Source: an uncultured Mycoplasmatota bacterium
GTDB taxonomy: Bacteria > Bacillota_I > Bacilli_A > RF39 > UBA660
Direction of reading: 5' to 3'
Assembly: GCA_947652325.1 (NCBI GenBank)
Contig: CANTCQ010000002.1
Span: forward strand, 153,226 to 217,225
DNA: 64,000 nt
The position numbers and the translations under genes are program-made. Below the pieces are notes generated by a model. The model was given only the letters and a program-made list of their open reading frames with translations, had not been told where the DNA came from and made no database searches. Shown here piece by piece: positions 51,804-60,026 of this stretch (the stretch's first letter is position 1; the number at the start of each line of letters is the position of its first letter).

Positions 51804-51897
51804 TGTTTTTGTCTCCGTTTGCGTATGTTTTAATCGTTGTATTATAACTTGCTATGGATAAATGACTTGTGTCACTCTTATACGTACAAACACCCAT
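51718..51897 (-). CDS. Out-of-frame N-terminal segment likely belonging to the Rep gene (59 aa)
   Basis: Manual translation MGVCTYKSDTSHLSIASYNTTIKTYANGDKNIEFHTYSNSKGFPKQNYRTLGIFCNFNI*; own ribosome binding site GAGG; frame differs from the 51201-51803 ORF. Confidence 0.5.
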   Translation of the reverse strand: MGVCTYKSDTSHLSIASYNTTIKTYANGDKNIEFHTYSNSKGFPKQNYRTLGIFCNFNI

Positions 51898-51932
51898 AAA
51901 ACCTCACTTTTTTATTTTTAAAATTCCGTTAT

Positions 51933-52153
51933 GTGAACCTTTAGTCTAGTAAGAGGTTCACTTTTTGCACAAAAAACACAAATAACATTATAGTCGTAGT
52001 AGTAATGTTATTTGTTACATTTCTACTCTCTTTTTATAGATAACATCAATAAAGATAAAATTTATCTTTATTGATATTTCACCATTATTTCTTTAAATTT
52101 AGACGTGTAAATGGCTGCCCTACGGCGTATCGCTATCGCTTGTCCATTGACAC
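51933..52153. promoter_or_regulatory. Phage intergenic region with four consecutive stem-loops (candidate replication origin / packaging signal)
   Basis: GTGAACCT/AGGTTCAC 51933-51961; ACAAATAACATTA/TAATGTTATTTGT 51978-52015; ATCAATAAAGATAAA/TTTATCTTTATTGAT 52045-52075; GTGTAAATGG/CCATTGACAC 52105-52153. Confidence 0.65.
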
Positions 52154-52180
52154 TACAATCTTTTCTATTTTTAGTTTATT

Positions 52181-52276
52181 TTAGAATTTAGGTGTATTAT
52201 TTTTATCGTTTTTATTTAAGATAATATATAGAATAATCATAGTTAATGTGAATAGAATAGACAAAATAAGTTTCAT
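52181..52276 (-). CDS. 31-aa single-TM phage protein
   Basis: Manual translation MKLILSILFTLTMIILYIILNKNDKNNTPKF*. Confidence 0.45.
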   Translation of the reverse strand: MKLILSILFTLTMIILYIILNKNDKNNTPKF

Positions 52277-52287
52277 AGCACACCCCC

Positions 52288-52635
52288 TTATCTAAACCTT
52301 TTAAAGAACCTTAAAAAGATTTTTAAAGGTATTCCAAAGATAATAATACATAGAATAACAAATATAATTAAAATTCTATCAAAATCATTTCTATAATACA
52401 CTTCATTGGTTAAAGAAGAATGTTCTAAACAAATAGGAAGTGTCGTATAATTAGAAAATTGTTGTATTCCATCTTTATAGAGATAATTTGAATTAATATA
52501 ATAATCTCTATAATTTATATTGATTGTTTGATTATATCCTGGATTATAAGGAGTAGTTTTATAAGCTCGTATAGTATCTTTATCTATTAAGGTATAGCAA
52601 GAATAGGATAAATCAGGTACATAAATATTATTCAT
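52288..52635 (-). CDS. Hypothetical phage protein with C-terminal TM
   Basis: 115 aa; RILIIFVILCIIIFGIPLKIFLRFF; AGGAAC ribosome binding site. Confidence 0.6.
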   Translation of the reverse strand: MNNIYVPDLSYSCYTLIDKDTIRAYKTTPYNPGYNQTININYRDYYINSNYLYKDGIQQFSNYTTLPICLEHSSLTNEVYYRNDFDRILIIFVILCIIIFGIPLKIFLRFFKRFR

Positions 52636-52653
52636 AGCAAAGTTCCTTTCTAT

Positions 52654-52688
52654 GGGGGTGGCGCATATATATAACGCGCTACACCCCC
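52654..52688 (-). other. GC-rich hairpin at the zot 3' end
   Basis: GGGGGTGGCGC...GCGCTACACCCCC stem, no T-run. Confidence 0.6.
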
Positions 52689-53335
52689 TACTCTGTTTTT
52701 ATTTGTTCAAACGTATCATAACTACTTGCAACTTCCACATTACATTTAGAAATAGTTGTTGTGATGAGTGGTGCAATATATTCATTATCGAGCTGACTCC
52801 ATTTCATTTGTTCAGCATCATACATTGTTTTAATTAAAATACCTAAAATAAAAGTTCTCATTTTGCAGTCTATTTGATATCTACAATAACGCCTTAGAGT
52901 CATGGGTATTTCTAACCACTCTTGAGCAGTTGTAAGAAAAATTATTCTTCGTTTACGCATTTGACTTAAAAAGTCTAGTACTTCTTTGTTAATTTTTGAT
53001 GTTTTGGTTAATGCAGTAAATATTTCATCATAAAAGATAATGCAATCAGTTTCACTACGAAGTTTTAAAAGTTCTTCAAAACCGTTGAAATAGGTATAAT
53101 TGACACCCTTTAGCGAGGATATATTAGCATAGATTTTTTTGTTTTTATTGTTTCTTAAATATTCCACAACAGAATAAGTCTTTCCGCTTCCTTGTTTTCC
53201 ACAATAACAGTAAACCCCAAAAGTCCCTCGGTTTGGTCGAAATCCTTTCTTAAAAAACGTTTTAAATTTAATTTTGGTATCTTTAAATTTCAATATCAAA
53301 ACAACAATACCAATAACAATAAGTATTTTAAACAT
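52688..53335 (-). CDS. Zot/pI-type morphogenesis ATPase of filamentous phage
   Basis: N-terminal TM; Walker A CGKQGSGKTYSVVEYL; Walker B CIIFYDEIF; RKRRIIFLTTAQEWLEIPMTLRRY typical of Zot-family. Confidence 0.87.
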   Translation of the reverse strand: MFKILIVIGIVVLILKFKDTKIKFKTFFKKGFRPNRGTFGVYCYCGKQGSGKTYSVVEYLRNNKNKKIYANISSLKGVNYTYFNGFEELLKLRSETDCIIFYDEIFTALTKTSKINKEVLDFLSQMRKRRIIFLTTAQEWLEIPMTLRRYCRYQIDCKMRTFILGILIKTMYDAEQMKWSQLDNEYIAPLITTTISKCNVEVASSYDTFEQIKTE

Positions 53336-53350
53336 AAGTAAAATTCCTTT

Positions 53351-53650
53351 CTATGGTTTTAATTTGTCATACCATTTTATAGCGCTTTTTACAGTAGAAA
53401 CCATAAGAGGTGCAGTAAGTTTAAAGGTATAATACAAAACAATTAAAGACAATGTTTCATTGGATAGACCCGTTACAGAGATAGCAAAGCCTACATATTG
53501 GCTTGCTAGGTTAAAAATATTGGCTACGGCAGTTAGGGCATTCGAGAAATCTGGAAGAACGGATACAATAAGCAAGTCAATTGGTTTTAATATTGTACTT
53601 GTAAGCCCTACAATAAGAGAAATAATTCCTTTTAAAAGAGCATTTATCAC
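53351..53650 (-). CDS. Small multi-TM phage protein (pVI-like minor coat candidate)
   Basis: 99 aa hydrophobic protein between pIII-like and zot genes. Confidence 0.6.
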   Translation of the reverse strand: MINALLKGIISLIVGLTSTILKPIDLLIVSVLPDFSNALTAVANIFNLASQYVGFAISVTGLSNETLSLIVLYYTFKLTAPLMVSTVKSAIKWYDKLKP

Positions 53651-54597
53651 AAATCAAGCACCTCTATTCTATCGGAATCTGGGTCTTTAAAGCCTCGTAC
53701 TGTAGCAAGTGTATTTACGCATACCCAGTAAGCAACGATACCAAACGTTATGGTTTGATAAAGAGTTAGAAATGAGCCAAAATGTTCTTTATAAATAGCA
53801 CTCATACAAGGAAGTTCCGCTCTTTTTTCTACAAAAGGAAGAGGAAAACCTATAGGACTACAAGTAGAAGATGTAATACTTTTAATAAAATTTAATGGTG
53901 CAGTAATAATCGCAGTTAAACCATAATCATCACTTTCGAAGCCACTAAAGAAATCATTTGCAGAGCCATTTGCATCACTTGTATCTGTATTTGTTATATT
54001 ATCATTTAAATCTCCCAATTGTTGATTGGTTTCTTGTTGCCCTTTTGTAATCTCTTCTGTTTGATTATTAATAGCGCCCGAAATTGAAGAAGAATAAGTG
54101 ATGTTATAAGAAAAACCAAAGATATTATTCGCAATATTAGCATTTGATTGAAAATTAAATATATTATTTTCTTTTTTCATTGTTACATCTGGACAAGAAT
54201 AACTAAAAATTCTCCTTGTCATATCCGAATTAGAAAGCTCATATACAGGCATAATTTCACAAACAATTCCATTTAAACTTAAAGGATAAGCCATAAAAGA
54301 AACATTTTGACTTGTATCTATAAATATTGAACCATTAATGGTATAACTTTTATCATCGAAGAATGGAAAAATAAATGAAAAGAAATCACTATTAGGAATA
54401 CTTGCAAGCGAATAATAATAATTTGCTCCCGCTAATTCACTAATTCCACTCGTTATATTTTTAATGGGTGTACTTGCGTGATATTGCCAAATTTGTCCAC
54501 CCTCTATTGTATAAGTTTCAGCTTTAACAAAAGAAGGAATAAAAAAGAAAGCAATAATTAAACCAAATAAAGCACCTTTTAACATTTCTTTTTTCAT
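53647..54597 (-). CDS. pIII-like adsorption/minor coat protein
   Basis: Signal peptide MKKEMLKGALFGLIIAFFFIPSFVKAE, C-terminal TM, position upstream of pVI/zot. Confidence 0.68.
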   Translation of the reverse strand: MKKEMLKGALFGLIIAFFFIPSFVKAETYTIEGGQIWQYHASTPIKNITSGISELAGANYYYSLASIPNSDFFSFIFPFFDDKSYTINGSIFIDTSQNVSFMAYPLSLNGIVCEIMPVYELSNSDMTRRIFSYSCPDVTMKKENNIFNFQSNANIANNIFGFSYNITYSSSISGAINNQTEEITKGQQETNQQLGDLNDNITNTDTSDANGSANDFFSGFESDDYGLTAIITAPLNFIKSITSSTCSPIGFPLPFVEKRAELPCMSAIYKEHFGSFLTLYQTITFGIVAYWVCVNTLATVRGFKDPDSDRIEVLDL

Positions 54598-54600
54598 TGA

Positions 54601-54714
54601 TTATCTTTGACCAAAAAGCAATGACCCCGTAAAATCAAAAACAACATATAATCCAATTAAAGCGGGCATAAGTTCAATTAATTGTGATAAAAATTGTAAA
54701 GAGACATCAAACAT
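54601..54714 (-). CDS. 37-aa single-TM small coat-like protein
   Basis: Manual translation MFDVSLQFLSQLIELMPALIGLYVVFDFTGSLLFGQR*; AAAGGAATG ribosome binding site. Confidence 0.6.
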   Translation of the reverse strand: MFDVSLQFLSQLIELMPALIGLYVVFDFTGSLLFGQR

Positions 54715-54765
54715 TTTTAATCATTCCTTTCTATTTAATAAAAATAAAAGAGGTTGTAAAACCCC

Positions 54766-54966
54766 TTACATATTGGCTTTACCTTTGCTAGCGCCTTTTA
54801 CGGCTTTACGTAGCACTTTGTATCCGAATGCAAAACCAATCATTTGGATAATAAAAGGCATAACTTCGCCAACTGTACCGAATAAATTTCCAGCAGTTAC
54901 ACCAGTCGTTAATTGACTTGTAATTCCAGCCATACCAGTACTAGCCTCAGCAATTAATAATCCCAT
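54766..54966 (-). CDS. Major coat protein candidate (pVIII-like)
   Basis: 66 aa; Ala/Gly/Thr-rich N-terminus, TM MPFIIQMIGFAFGYKVL, Lys-rich C-terminus RKAVKGASKGKANM. Confidence 0.72.
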   Translation of the reverse strand: MGLLIAEASTGMAGITSQLTTGVTAGNLFGTVGEVMPFIIQMIGFAFGYKVLRKAVKGASKGKANM

Positions 54967-55032
54967 TTTATCATATCCTTTCTAACGTATTAAAACGTGA
55001 TATTTATCTAAAAGGAATTAATCCTTATAGAA

Positions 55033-55296
55033 TTATTTTTTATACCACCAAGGATACTTGTAAGAAGTAATAGTCTTTACTTTCTTTTGTTTACCATATC
55101 TTAATCGATTGGCTAATAATTCTAATCTATCAGCAGTTTTCTCGTTTAATTTAGGTTTTGGAGGTGAAATTGTAACTATTTGTATCAATTGGTGGTTAAA
55201 TTTGTTTATCTCCCCTATTTCATGGAAAGAACGTGTTTGCTTGTAAGTTGTGTAATAGTAATGATGATTGAGATTATACCAAACTAATAACTTCAT
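55033..55296 (-). CDS. Hypothetical phage protein
   Basis: 87 aa, basic C-terminus, overlaps the upstream gene. Confidence 0.5.
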   Translation of the reverse strand: MKLLVWYNLNHHYYYTTYKQTRSFHEIGEINKFNHQLIQIVTISPPKPKLNEKTADRLELLANRLRYGKQKKVKTITSYKYPWWYKK

Positions 55297-55609
55297 CTTT
55301 GGTGTTAATACTATTTACACGAACGTAAGATTTAAAGGGGTCTCTTGCACTTGGAACTTGTTCCAATACCATTTCAACTGGTTGCATAATAACGCGAGTT
55401 GTTAATTTAGACCATATATTCTCATTGTAATCAATGAAACAACTTAGATTTGCATATCCACGAAAGTTTTCTCTATCTTGAATACTTTCTTTGCCTAGCA
55501 TTAGATAATCAATTCTTATCTTTTGCTTTCCAGTCTTCTCCCCTGTTTGTTTGTTTTTTTCATCATATCGCAACACACTTATGATTGTTGCATTGATTTC
55601 TTTTTGCAT
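55274..55609 (-). CDS. Phage ssDNA-binding/replication accessory protein candidate (pV position)
   Basis: 111 aa, first gene of the early operon; predicted beta-rich. Confidence 0.45.
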   Translation of the reverse strand: MQKEINATIISVLRYDEKNKQTGEKTGKQKIRIDYLMLGKESIQDRENFRGYANLSCFIDYNENIWSKLTTRVIMQPVEMVLEQVPSARDPFKSYVRVNSINTKDEVISLV

Positions 55610-55634
55610 TTTTTAAATAAACCTACTTTCTAGC

Positions 55635-55743
55635 GACATATAATGTCGTTAAGAAAAATATAACAGACATGACATTATATGTCAATATAAAATGCGACAT
55701 TGTACTTCGTGGAATTTATAATACCTTTATGACATAGTATGTC
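55635..55743. promoter_or_regulatory. Three repressor operators between divergent early operon and repressor gene
   Basis: GACATATAATGTC 55635-55647, GACATTATATGTC 55671-55683, GACATAGTATGTC 55731-55743. Confidence 0.78.
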
Positions 55744-55754
55744 TAGGCGATATT

Positions 55755-55958
55755 ATGATAAATAAATACAGAAAATTAAGAGGGTTAACACAAGAACAAC
55801 TAGCAGAAATTATAGAAATTAGTACTAGACAATTACAAAGATTAGAAAAAGAGAAAGATTTTCCAAGCTTCAAAACATTACAAAAATTAGTTATAACATT
55901 AAACATAAACGATAAAGATTTAGCAAACTATATAAGAACGCAAAAAAAAGAAGACTAA
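55755..55958 (+). CDS. XRE-type phage repressor
   Basis: MINKYRKLRGLTQEQLAEIIEISTRQLQRLEKEKDFPSFKTLQKL; divergent from phage operon. Confidence 0.8.
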   Translation: MINKYRKLRGLTQEQLAEIIEISTRQLQRLEKEKDFPSFKTLQKLVITLNINDKDLANYIRTQKKED

Positions 55959-55981
55959 TGTCTTCTAGATAATTCGTTTAA

Positions 55982-56158
55982 TTAAGGTATGAATATAATC
56001 TCCTTTCTAACGGATAAAAACGAAAATAGAAAGGTTTTGATATTATGAAAAAAATAAAAAATATAATAATTGATATCATAATTATACTAGTAATACTATC
56101 ATTAGCATAATAAAATAAATTGTTGCATTAATATCTTTTTGTTAAATTCATACCTTAA
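55982..56158. repeat. 13-bp perfect inverted repeat near the right prophage end
   Basis: TTAAGGTATGAAT 55982-55994 and ATTCATACCTTAA 56146-56158. Confidence 0.7.
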
Positions 56159-56165
56159 CTAAGGG

Positions 56166-56193
56166 AACTATCCCTGTATATGTTATGTTAACT
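56166..56193 (+). other. Right prophage junction with conserved XerD arm and spacer
   Basis: AACTATCCCTG-TATATG-TTATGTTAACT; spacer and XerD arm identical to left site, XerC arm degenerate. Confidence 0.65.
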
Positions 56194-56282
56194 TTATTTT
56201 TTTGAAGTAACATAACCTTTGCGTAAATGTTTTAATCTAAGCGGATTTAATTGAAAAAAATTTTAAAAAGATAAAAGATATA

Positions 56283-56909
56283 TTATAATGATTTTATAAA
56301 GAAGTCAAATAAACGATTAGAATAAATATCATTTAATAAACTTTCTGGATGCCATTGAACACCAATAAAAAAAGTTTTTGCATCATCTTCTACCGCTTCA
56401 ATTGTTAAATCTGGAGCTATAGCCGTTATTTTTAAATCAGTAGTTGTTATATGTTCATTATGCCTGCTGTTTGTTATAATAATGTATTCTTGAATAATAG
56501 ATGCTAATTTGCTTTTCTTTTTTATTTTTACTTTATGAACATACTCTTCTCTACTTTGATGTTTTTCTGTTTTTAAATATTCTATATCTCCATTAAAAGT
56601 AAGTGCCATCATTTGCATTCCAAGACACAATCCTAAAGTTGGTATGTTATTATCATATAGATATTTTACTATTTTAAGGTCTATTTCATGGATATTTGCA
56701 CCACCAGGAAGTATGATACCATCACACTCTTTTATTAGTCTTTCTACCCTTTCTAATTCATTGTATTCGTTACGATTAAAAGCAACTGGAATACAAATAA
56801 TATTTAGTTCATATTTTTCTAAAAATGTAAGTAAATCACTTCTAAAAGCTAATAAATCATTATGACTAGCACTTTTATAATCTCTTAGGATGATTCCAAT
56901 TTTTTTCAT
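56283..56909 (-). CDS. Gamma-glutamyl-gamma-aminobutyrate hydrolase-like class I glutamine amidotransferase (peptidase C26)
   Basis: GIILPGGANI, LGLCLGMQMMAL nucleophile elbow, GVQWHPESLL. Confidence 0.9.
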   Translation of the reverse strand: MKKIGIILRDYKSASHNDLLAFRSDLLTFLEKYELNIICIPVAFNRNEYNELERVERLIKECDGIILPGGANIHEIDLKIVKYLYDNNIPTLGLCLGMQMMALTFNGDIEYLKTEKHQSREEYVHKVKIKKKSKLASIIQEYIIITNSRHNEHITTTDLKITAIAPDLTIEAVEDDAKTFFIGVQWHPESLLNDIYSNRLFDFFIKSL

Positions 56910-56945
56910 TTTTTCCTCTTTTCTTATAACATTATATGTATAAAT

Positions 56946-57167
56946 TCACTCTATATCCTTTATTATTTCATTTGGGGATACATGAAATATTTCACTTAAA
57001 TTTAATAAAGAGTCATAATCGGGCATACTTCTTCCGCACTCCCATTTACTAATGGCTTGTCTGGTCACATATATTTTTTCAGCTAATTGTTCTTGTGTAT
57101 AGCCTATCCTTTTTCTTTCTCTATAAATTTTTTTCCCTATTTTTTTATAATCTAACACTTTGTTCAC
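56946..57167 (-). CDS. XRE-family transcriptional regulator
   Basis: KIYRERKRIGYTQEQLAEKIYVTRQAISKWECGRSMPDYDSL. Confidence 0.88.
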   Translation of the reverse strand: MNKVLDYKKIGKKIYRERKRIGYTQEQLAEKIYVTRQAISKWECGRSMPDYDSLLNLSEIFHVSPNEIIKDIE

Positions 57168-57189
57168 ATCCTTTAAATAAATAAAAAAA

Positions 57190-57660
57190 TTACTCGGAAA
57201 ATTGAGTAATTTTTTTAGGCTCTTTTAGTCTTATCAGTTCAAAACGTAATGCTATTTTTAAATAGCAACTTTTTTTGATTTTATAATAATAGTGTTCTGA
57301 CTTATTTAATTCTATAATAATTGATTTATCCGGTTTTCTTTCCATCACCGATAAAGTAAAAATAATATTTTCTTCTGCTGTAAAATGTTCTTTAATATAT
57401 TCTATTTGTTTTTCAAACTTTTCAATGTAATTTAATGCTTTTTCATGTTGTAATACTGAATAGAAAGTGGAATCAAAATTCTTTTTTTGATGAAATTCTT
57501 CTTGTGATTTTTGTAAGTAAGCTTTTTGCATTAAAGGGTGGTCAGCGGTTAGTTTATGAATATAATAATCATCAAATAGATTTAATACTTTTTTGTACAG
57601 TTCTCTAGCACAAAATGGACATACTAAATTTTCATCTATTAACATTTTCATTTTATTCAT
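57190..57660 (-). CDS. Hypothetical protein
   Basis: 156 aa; CPFCARELYKK start. Confidence 0.55.
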   Translation of the reverse strand: MNKMKMLIDENLVCPFCARELYKKVLNLFDDYYIHKLTADHPLMQKAYLQKSQEEFHQKKNFDSTFYSVLQHEKALNYIEKFEKQIEYIKEHFTAEENIIFTLSVMERKPDKSIIIELNKSEHYYYKIKKSCYLKIALRFELIRLKEPKKITQFSE

Positions 57661-57838
57661 ATCCTTTCCTATTATTATAAAAGATTCCTTTTTTTTTAAA
57701 TTAAGTTTATTTTAAATAAAAAAGAAAATTTGTCAAGTATTTTTATTTTTTTCATAAAATGGAATAAAAAAGAAGTGAAACTTTTTATATTTCACATCAT
57801 TATAACCATAATAGCATATCGTTCTGTCTTTGTCTATG

Positions 57839-58780
57839 TCAAAAAATCTGTTTTTTTTCTGTTTTCTTTCTTTCTGTTTTCTTTTTTTGCCAACATAAAG
57901 AAAGAATATCTTTATTGTTATGTTGTTTTATAAAAATAAATAGTTTTTTTTCATACGCTTGTGCCATTTTTTTATCTCTATATTTTTTTAGTAGTTGAAA
58001 AGGAAGAATTTTATCATTTATTGCAATCAATAAGTATACAAAAAATGGTTCTTCTACTTTTCCGGTATTTAAAAGAATCACAGAATATCGTATTTCTTCT
58101 TTTTCTAATTCTTGCTTATTTTCTATTCTGCTCTCATCTAAAATATATTTCTTTTTCTGTTTTTTTTTGTCTATCCAATAAGTAAAATACATTTTATTCC
58201 ATATTTTTCTGTATTCTCTTTTTATTCTATTTTGTTTTATTTGTGTATTTTTTTCTAAAAAGGTATTAGCATCTTCCAACATTTTTGCAAATTCTTTTTC
58301 TATATCTAATTGATATTTTAAACTAATTTGGTATAAAATAAGTATTAATTTTAAAATTTTGTTTTCAATAAAATCATCAATATTTCGAAATCCTATTCTT
58401 GGCTTTTTAAAACGGTATCCGAATTTTTCCATAATGGCTTCATTTAATTGTCCAATGAGTATCGGAAGAGATAACCAATTGTTTTCTTCAACATATTCTT
58501 CATTTTTAATATGGTAAATATTGATATGCAAACTATCTGCTAAGGCAAGTAATTGTAGAAAAACATCAGATAATTCATCTCCTAAGTCATTAAAGATTCG
58601 ATTTGTTTCATTTACAACTGTATTATGATAAATAATATTGTAAACATGCCCTATTTGAATACTTAATTCGTTTAAAATAAGTAAAGGGGTCCATTCTTGT
58701 TCTCTTGTTTTACTAAAATCATCACTTAATTCTATAGCTGCATGATAATGCGTATCTAAAAATTTAATGATATTGTTCAT
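57839..58780 (-). CDS. MazG-like (tandem helical) protein with C-terminal extension
   Basis: LLILNELSIQIGHVYNI...IFNDLGDELSDVFLQLLALADSL and a second LIGQLNEAIMEKFGYRF...ENKILKLILILYQISLKYQ segment. Confidence 0.55.
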   Translation of the reverse strand: MNNIIKFLDTHYHAAIELSDDFSKTREQEWTPLLILNELSIQIGHVYNIIYHNTVVNETNRIFNDLGDELSDVFLQLLALADSLHINIYHIKNEEYVEENNWLSLPILIGQLNEAIMEKFGYRFKKPRIGFRNIDDFIENKILKLILILYQISLKYQLDIEKEFAKMLEDANTFLEKNTQIKQNRIKREYRKIWNKMYFTYWIDKKKQKKKYILDESRIENKQELEKEEIRYSVILLNTGKVEEPFFVYLLIAINDKILPFQLLKKYRDKKMAQAYEKKLFIFIKQHNNKDILSLCWQKKKTERKKTEKKQIF

Positions 58781-58782
58781 AT

Positions 58783-59907
58783 TTATTTTTCTCCTTCATT
58801 TACAATAAATGGTCTTTTTCCATTTAAAGTTGAATTGTAAATTTTGTTTAATTTCATAGCGTTTGGAATATATACTTTTATACCTAATTGAAAGGATAAA
58901 TAAGCTAAGGCTTTTATATCTAGATTGATTCCTTCTAGTTTTAGACTATTTTGATGGTCAAATTTATAATGAAAGGATGGTGTTATTCCTAACTTTTTTA
59001 GAAAAATTTTTAATTTTTTTACTATTTCTTCTTTTTGTATTTGTTCTTTTTTGCTTTGGCATAATTTTCTTTGAGCAAGACTACAATGATTAAAATGCTT
59101 ACACTCATAAGTTCCATAATATTGCAAAGATGGCTTTTTTAAAATGGCATTCAAAGCACAAGTATTTGTTTGGTAAAAAAATTGACTTTCCTCATAGGCT
59201 TTATAGAAAAAATCCCACGCTGTTTTTGGCCATAAGGAAATACTTTCTTGTAAATCTCTAGTATTCATTTTTTTTAATTCTGGCCAAAAATTTTGTTTTT
59301 CTAGTAAAGTTGGGACAAACATGAGTCCTGTAATAACAGAAATAGATGTATATTTATGTATTAATTTCAGTGTTTTTTGAATGTTTTCTTTAGGTGCGTT
59401 TTGAGGAAGAAAAGGCCGATAATAATGAATCGTTGGAATCTTATATTTTTTTAAATTTTTAAAGTTTTTTATAATATTTTCATGATTAATATTCGGTTCT
59501 AATTGGGTATCTAATCCAGAATAGCTAAGATAAATTACGATGTTTTGCCCTTTTTGTTGTAACCTTTTTAAATTTAATAAGACAAAATTGGGAATAAGGC
59601 ATTTTGTGATAATAACTAAATCATTTTTGATATTTTCTTTTTCTAATTCTTTTAAAGTTTCAATTAAATAATTTATATTTTGTTTATTTAAAAAAATATC
59701 CGTATTGGGAAATAAACAAAGAGGAATATTTTTATCGTAATATTTAAAATGAATTAATTCTTTTACAGCTTCTTTAGGCGTTCCTATTATTTTGGGTTTT
59801 TTTATATGGTCGTTATGGTCTTGTAGCAAACAGTATTTACAAGCATTGGTACAGCCAACAACAGAATTTATTACTAACCAACTATTGTGCATATCTACTA
59901 AATTCAT
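58783..59907 (-). CDS. Radical SAM protein
   Basis: NSWLVINSVVGCTNACKYCLLQD (CX3CX2C); C-terminal Cys cluster CKHFNHCSLAQRKLC; ATG at 59907 with GAGGAAAG. Confidence 0.82.
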   Translation of the reverse strand: MNLVDMHNSWLVINSVVGCTNACKYCLLQDHNDHIKKPKIIGTPKEAVKELIHFKYYDKNIPLCLFPNTDIFLNKQNINYLIETLKELEKENIKNDLVIITKCLIPNFVLLNLKRLQQKGQNIVIYLSYSGLDTQLEPNINHENIIKNFKNLKKYKIPTIHYYRPFLPQNAPKENIQKTLKLIHKYTSISVITGLMFVPTLLEKQNFWPELKKMNTRDLQESISLWPKTAWDFFYKAYEESQFFYQTNTCALNAILKKPSLQYYGTYECKHFNHCSLAQRKLCQSKKEQIQKEEIVKKLKIFLKKLGITPSFHYKFDHQNSLKLEGINLDIKALAYLSFQLGIKVYIPNAMKLNKIYNSTLNGKRPFIVNEGEK

Positions 59908-59998
59908 ATACTTCTTTCCTCTTTTATGAAGTCTAGTATAAACCAAAATTTGGTATTTTTTTTTCTTAGTTTTGCATAATAAATTCTTAAAAATGCAA

Positions 59999-60026
59999 AA
60001 AAGATATCTTAAGTGATATCTTTTGA
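59999..60026 (-). terminator. Terminator of the LysR gene
   Basis: AAAGATATC-ACTTAA-GATATCTTTTTT on minus strand. Confidence 0.7.

Larger units (their letters stand above)
51190..56194 (-). mobile_element. Inovirus-like (filamentous phage) prophage integrated at dif
   Basis: 18-bp direct repeat TATATGTTATGTTAACTT at both ends; HUH Rep, Zot ATPase, pIII-like, small coat-like TM proteins, small basic/OB-like protein, divergent repressor. Confidence 0.88.
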
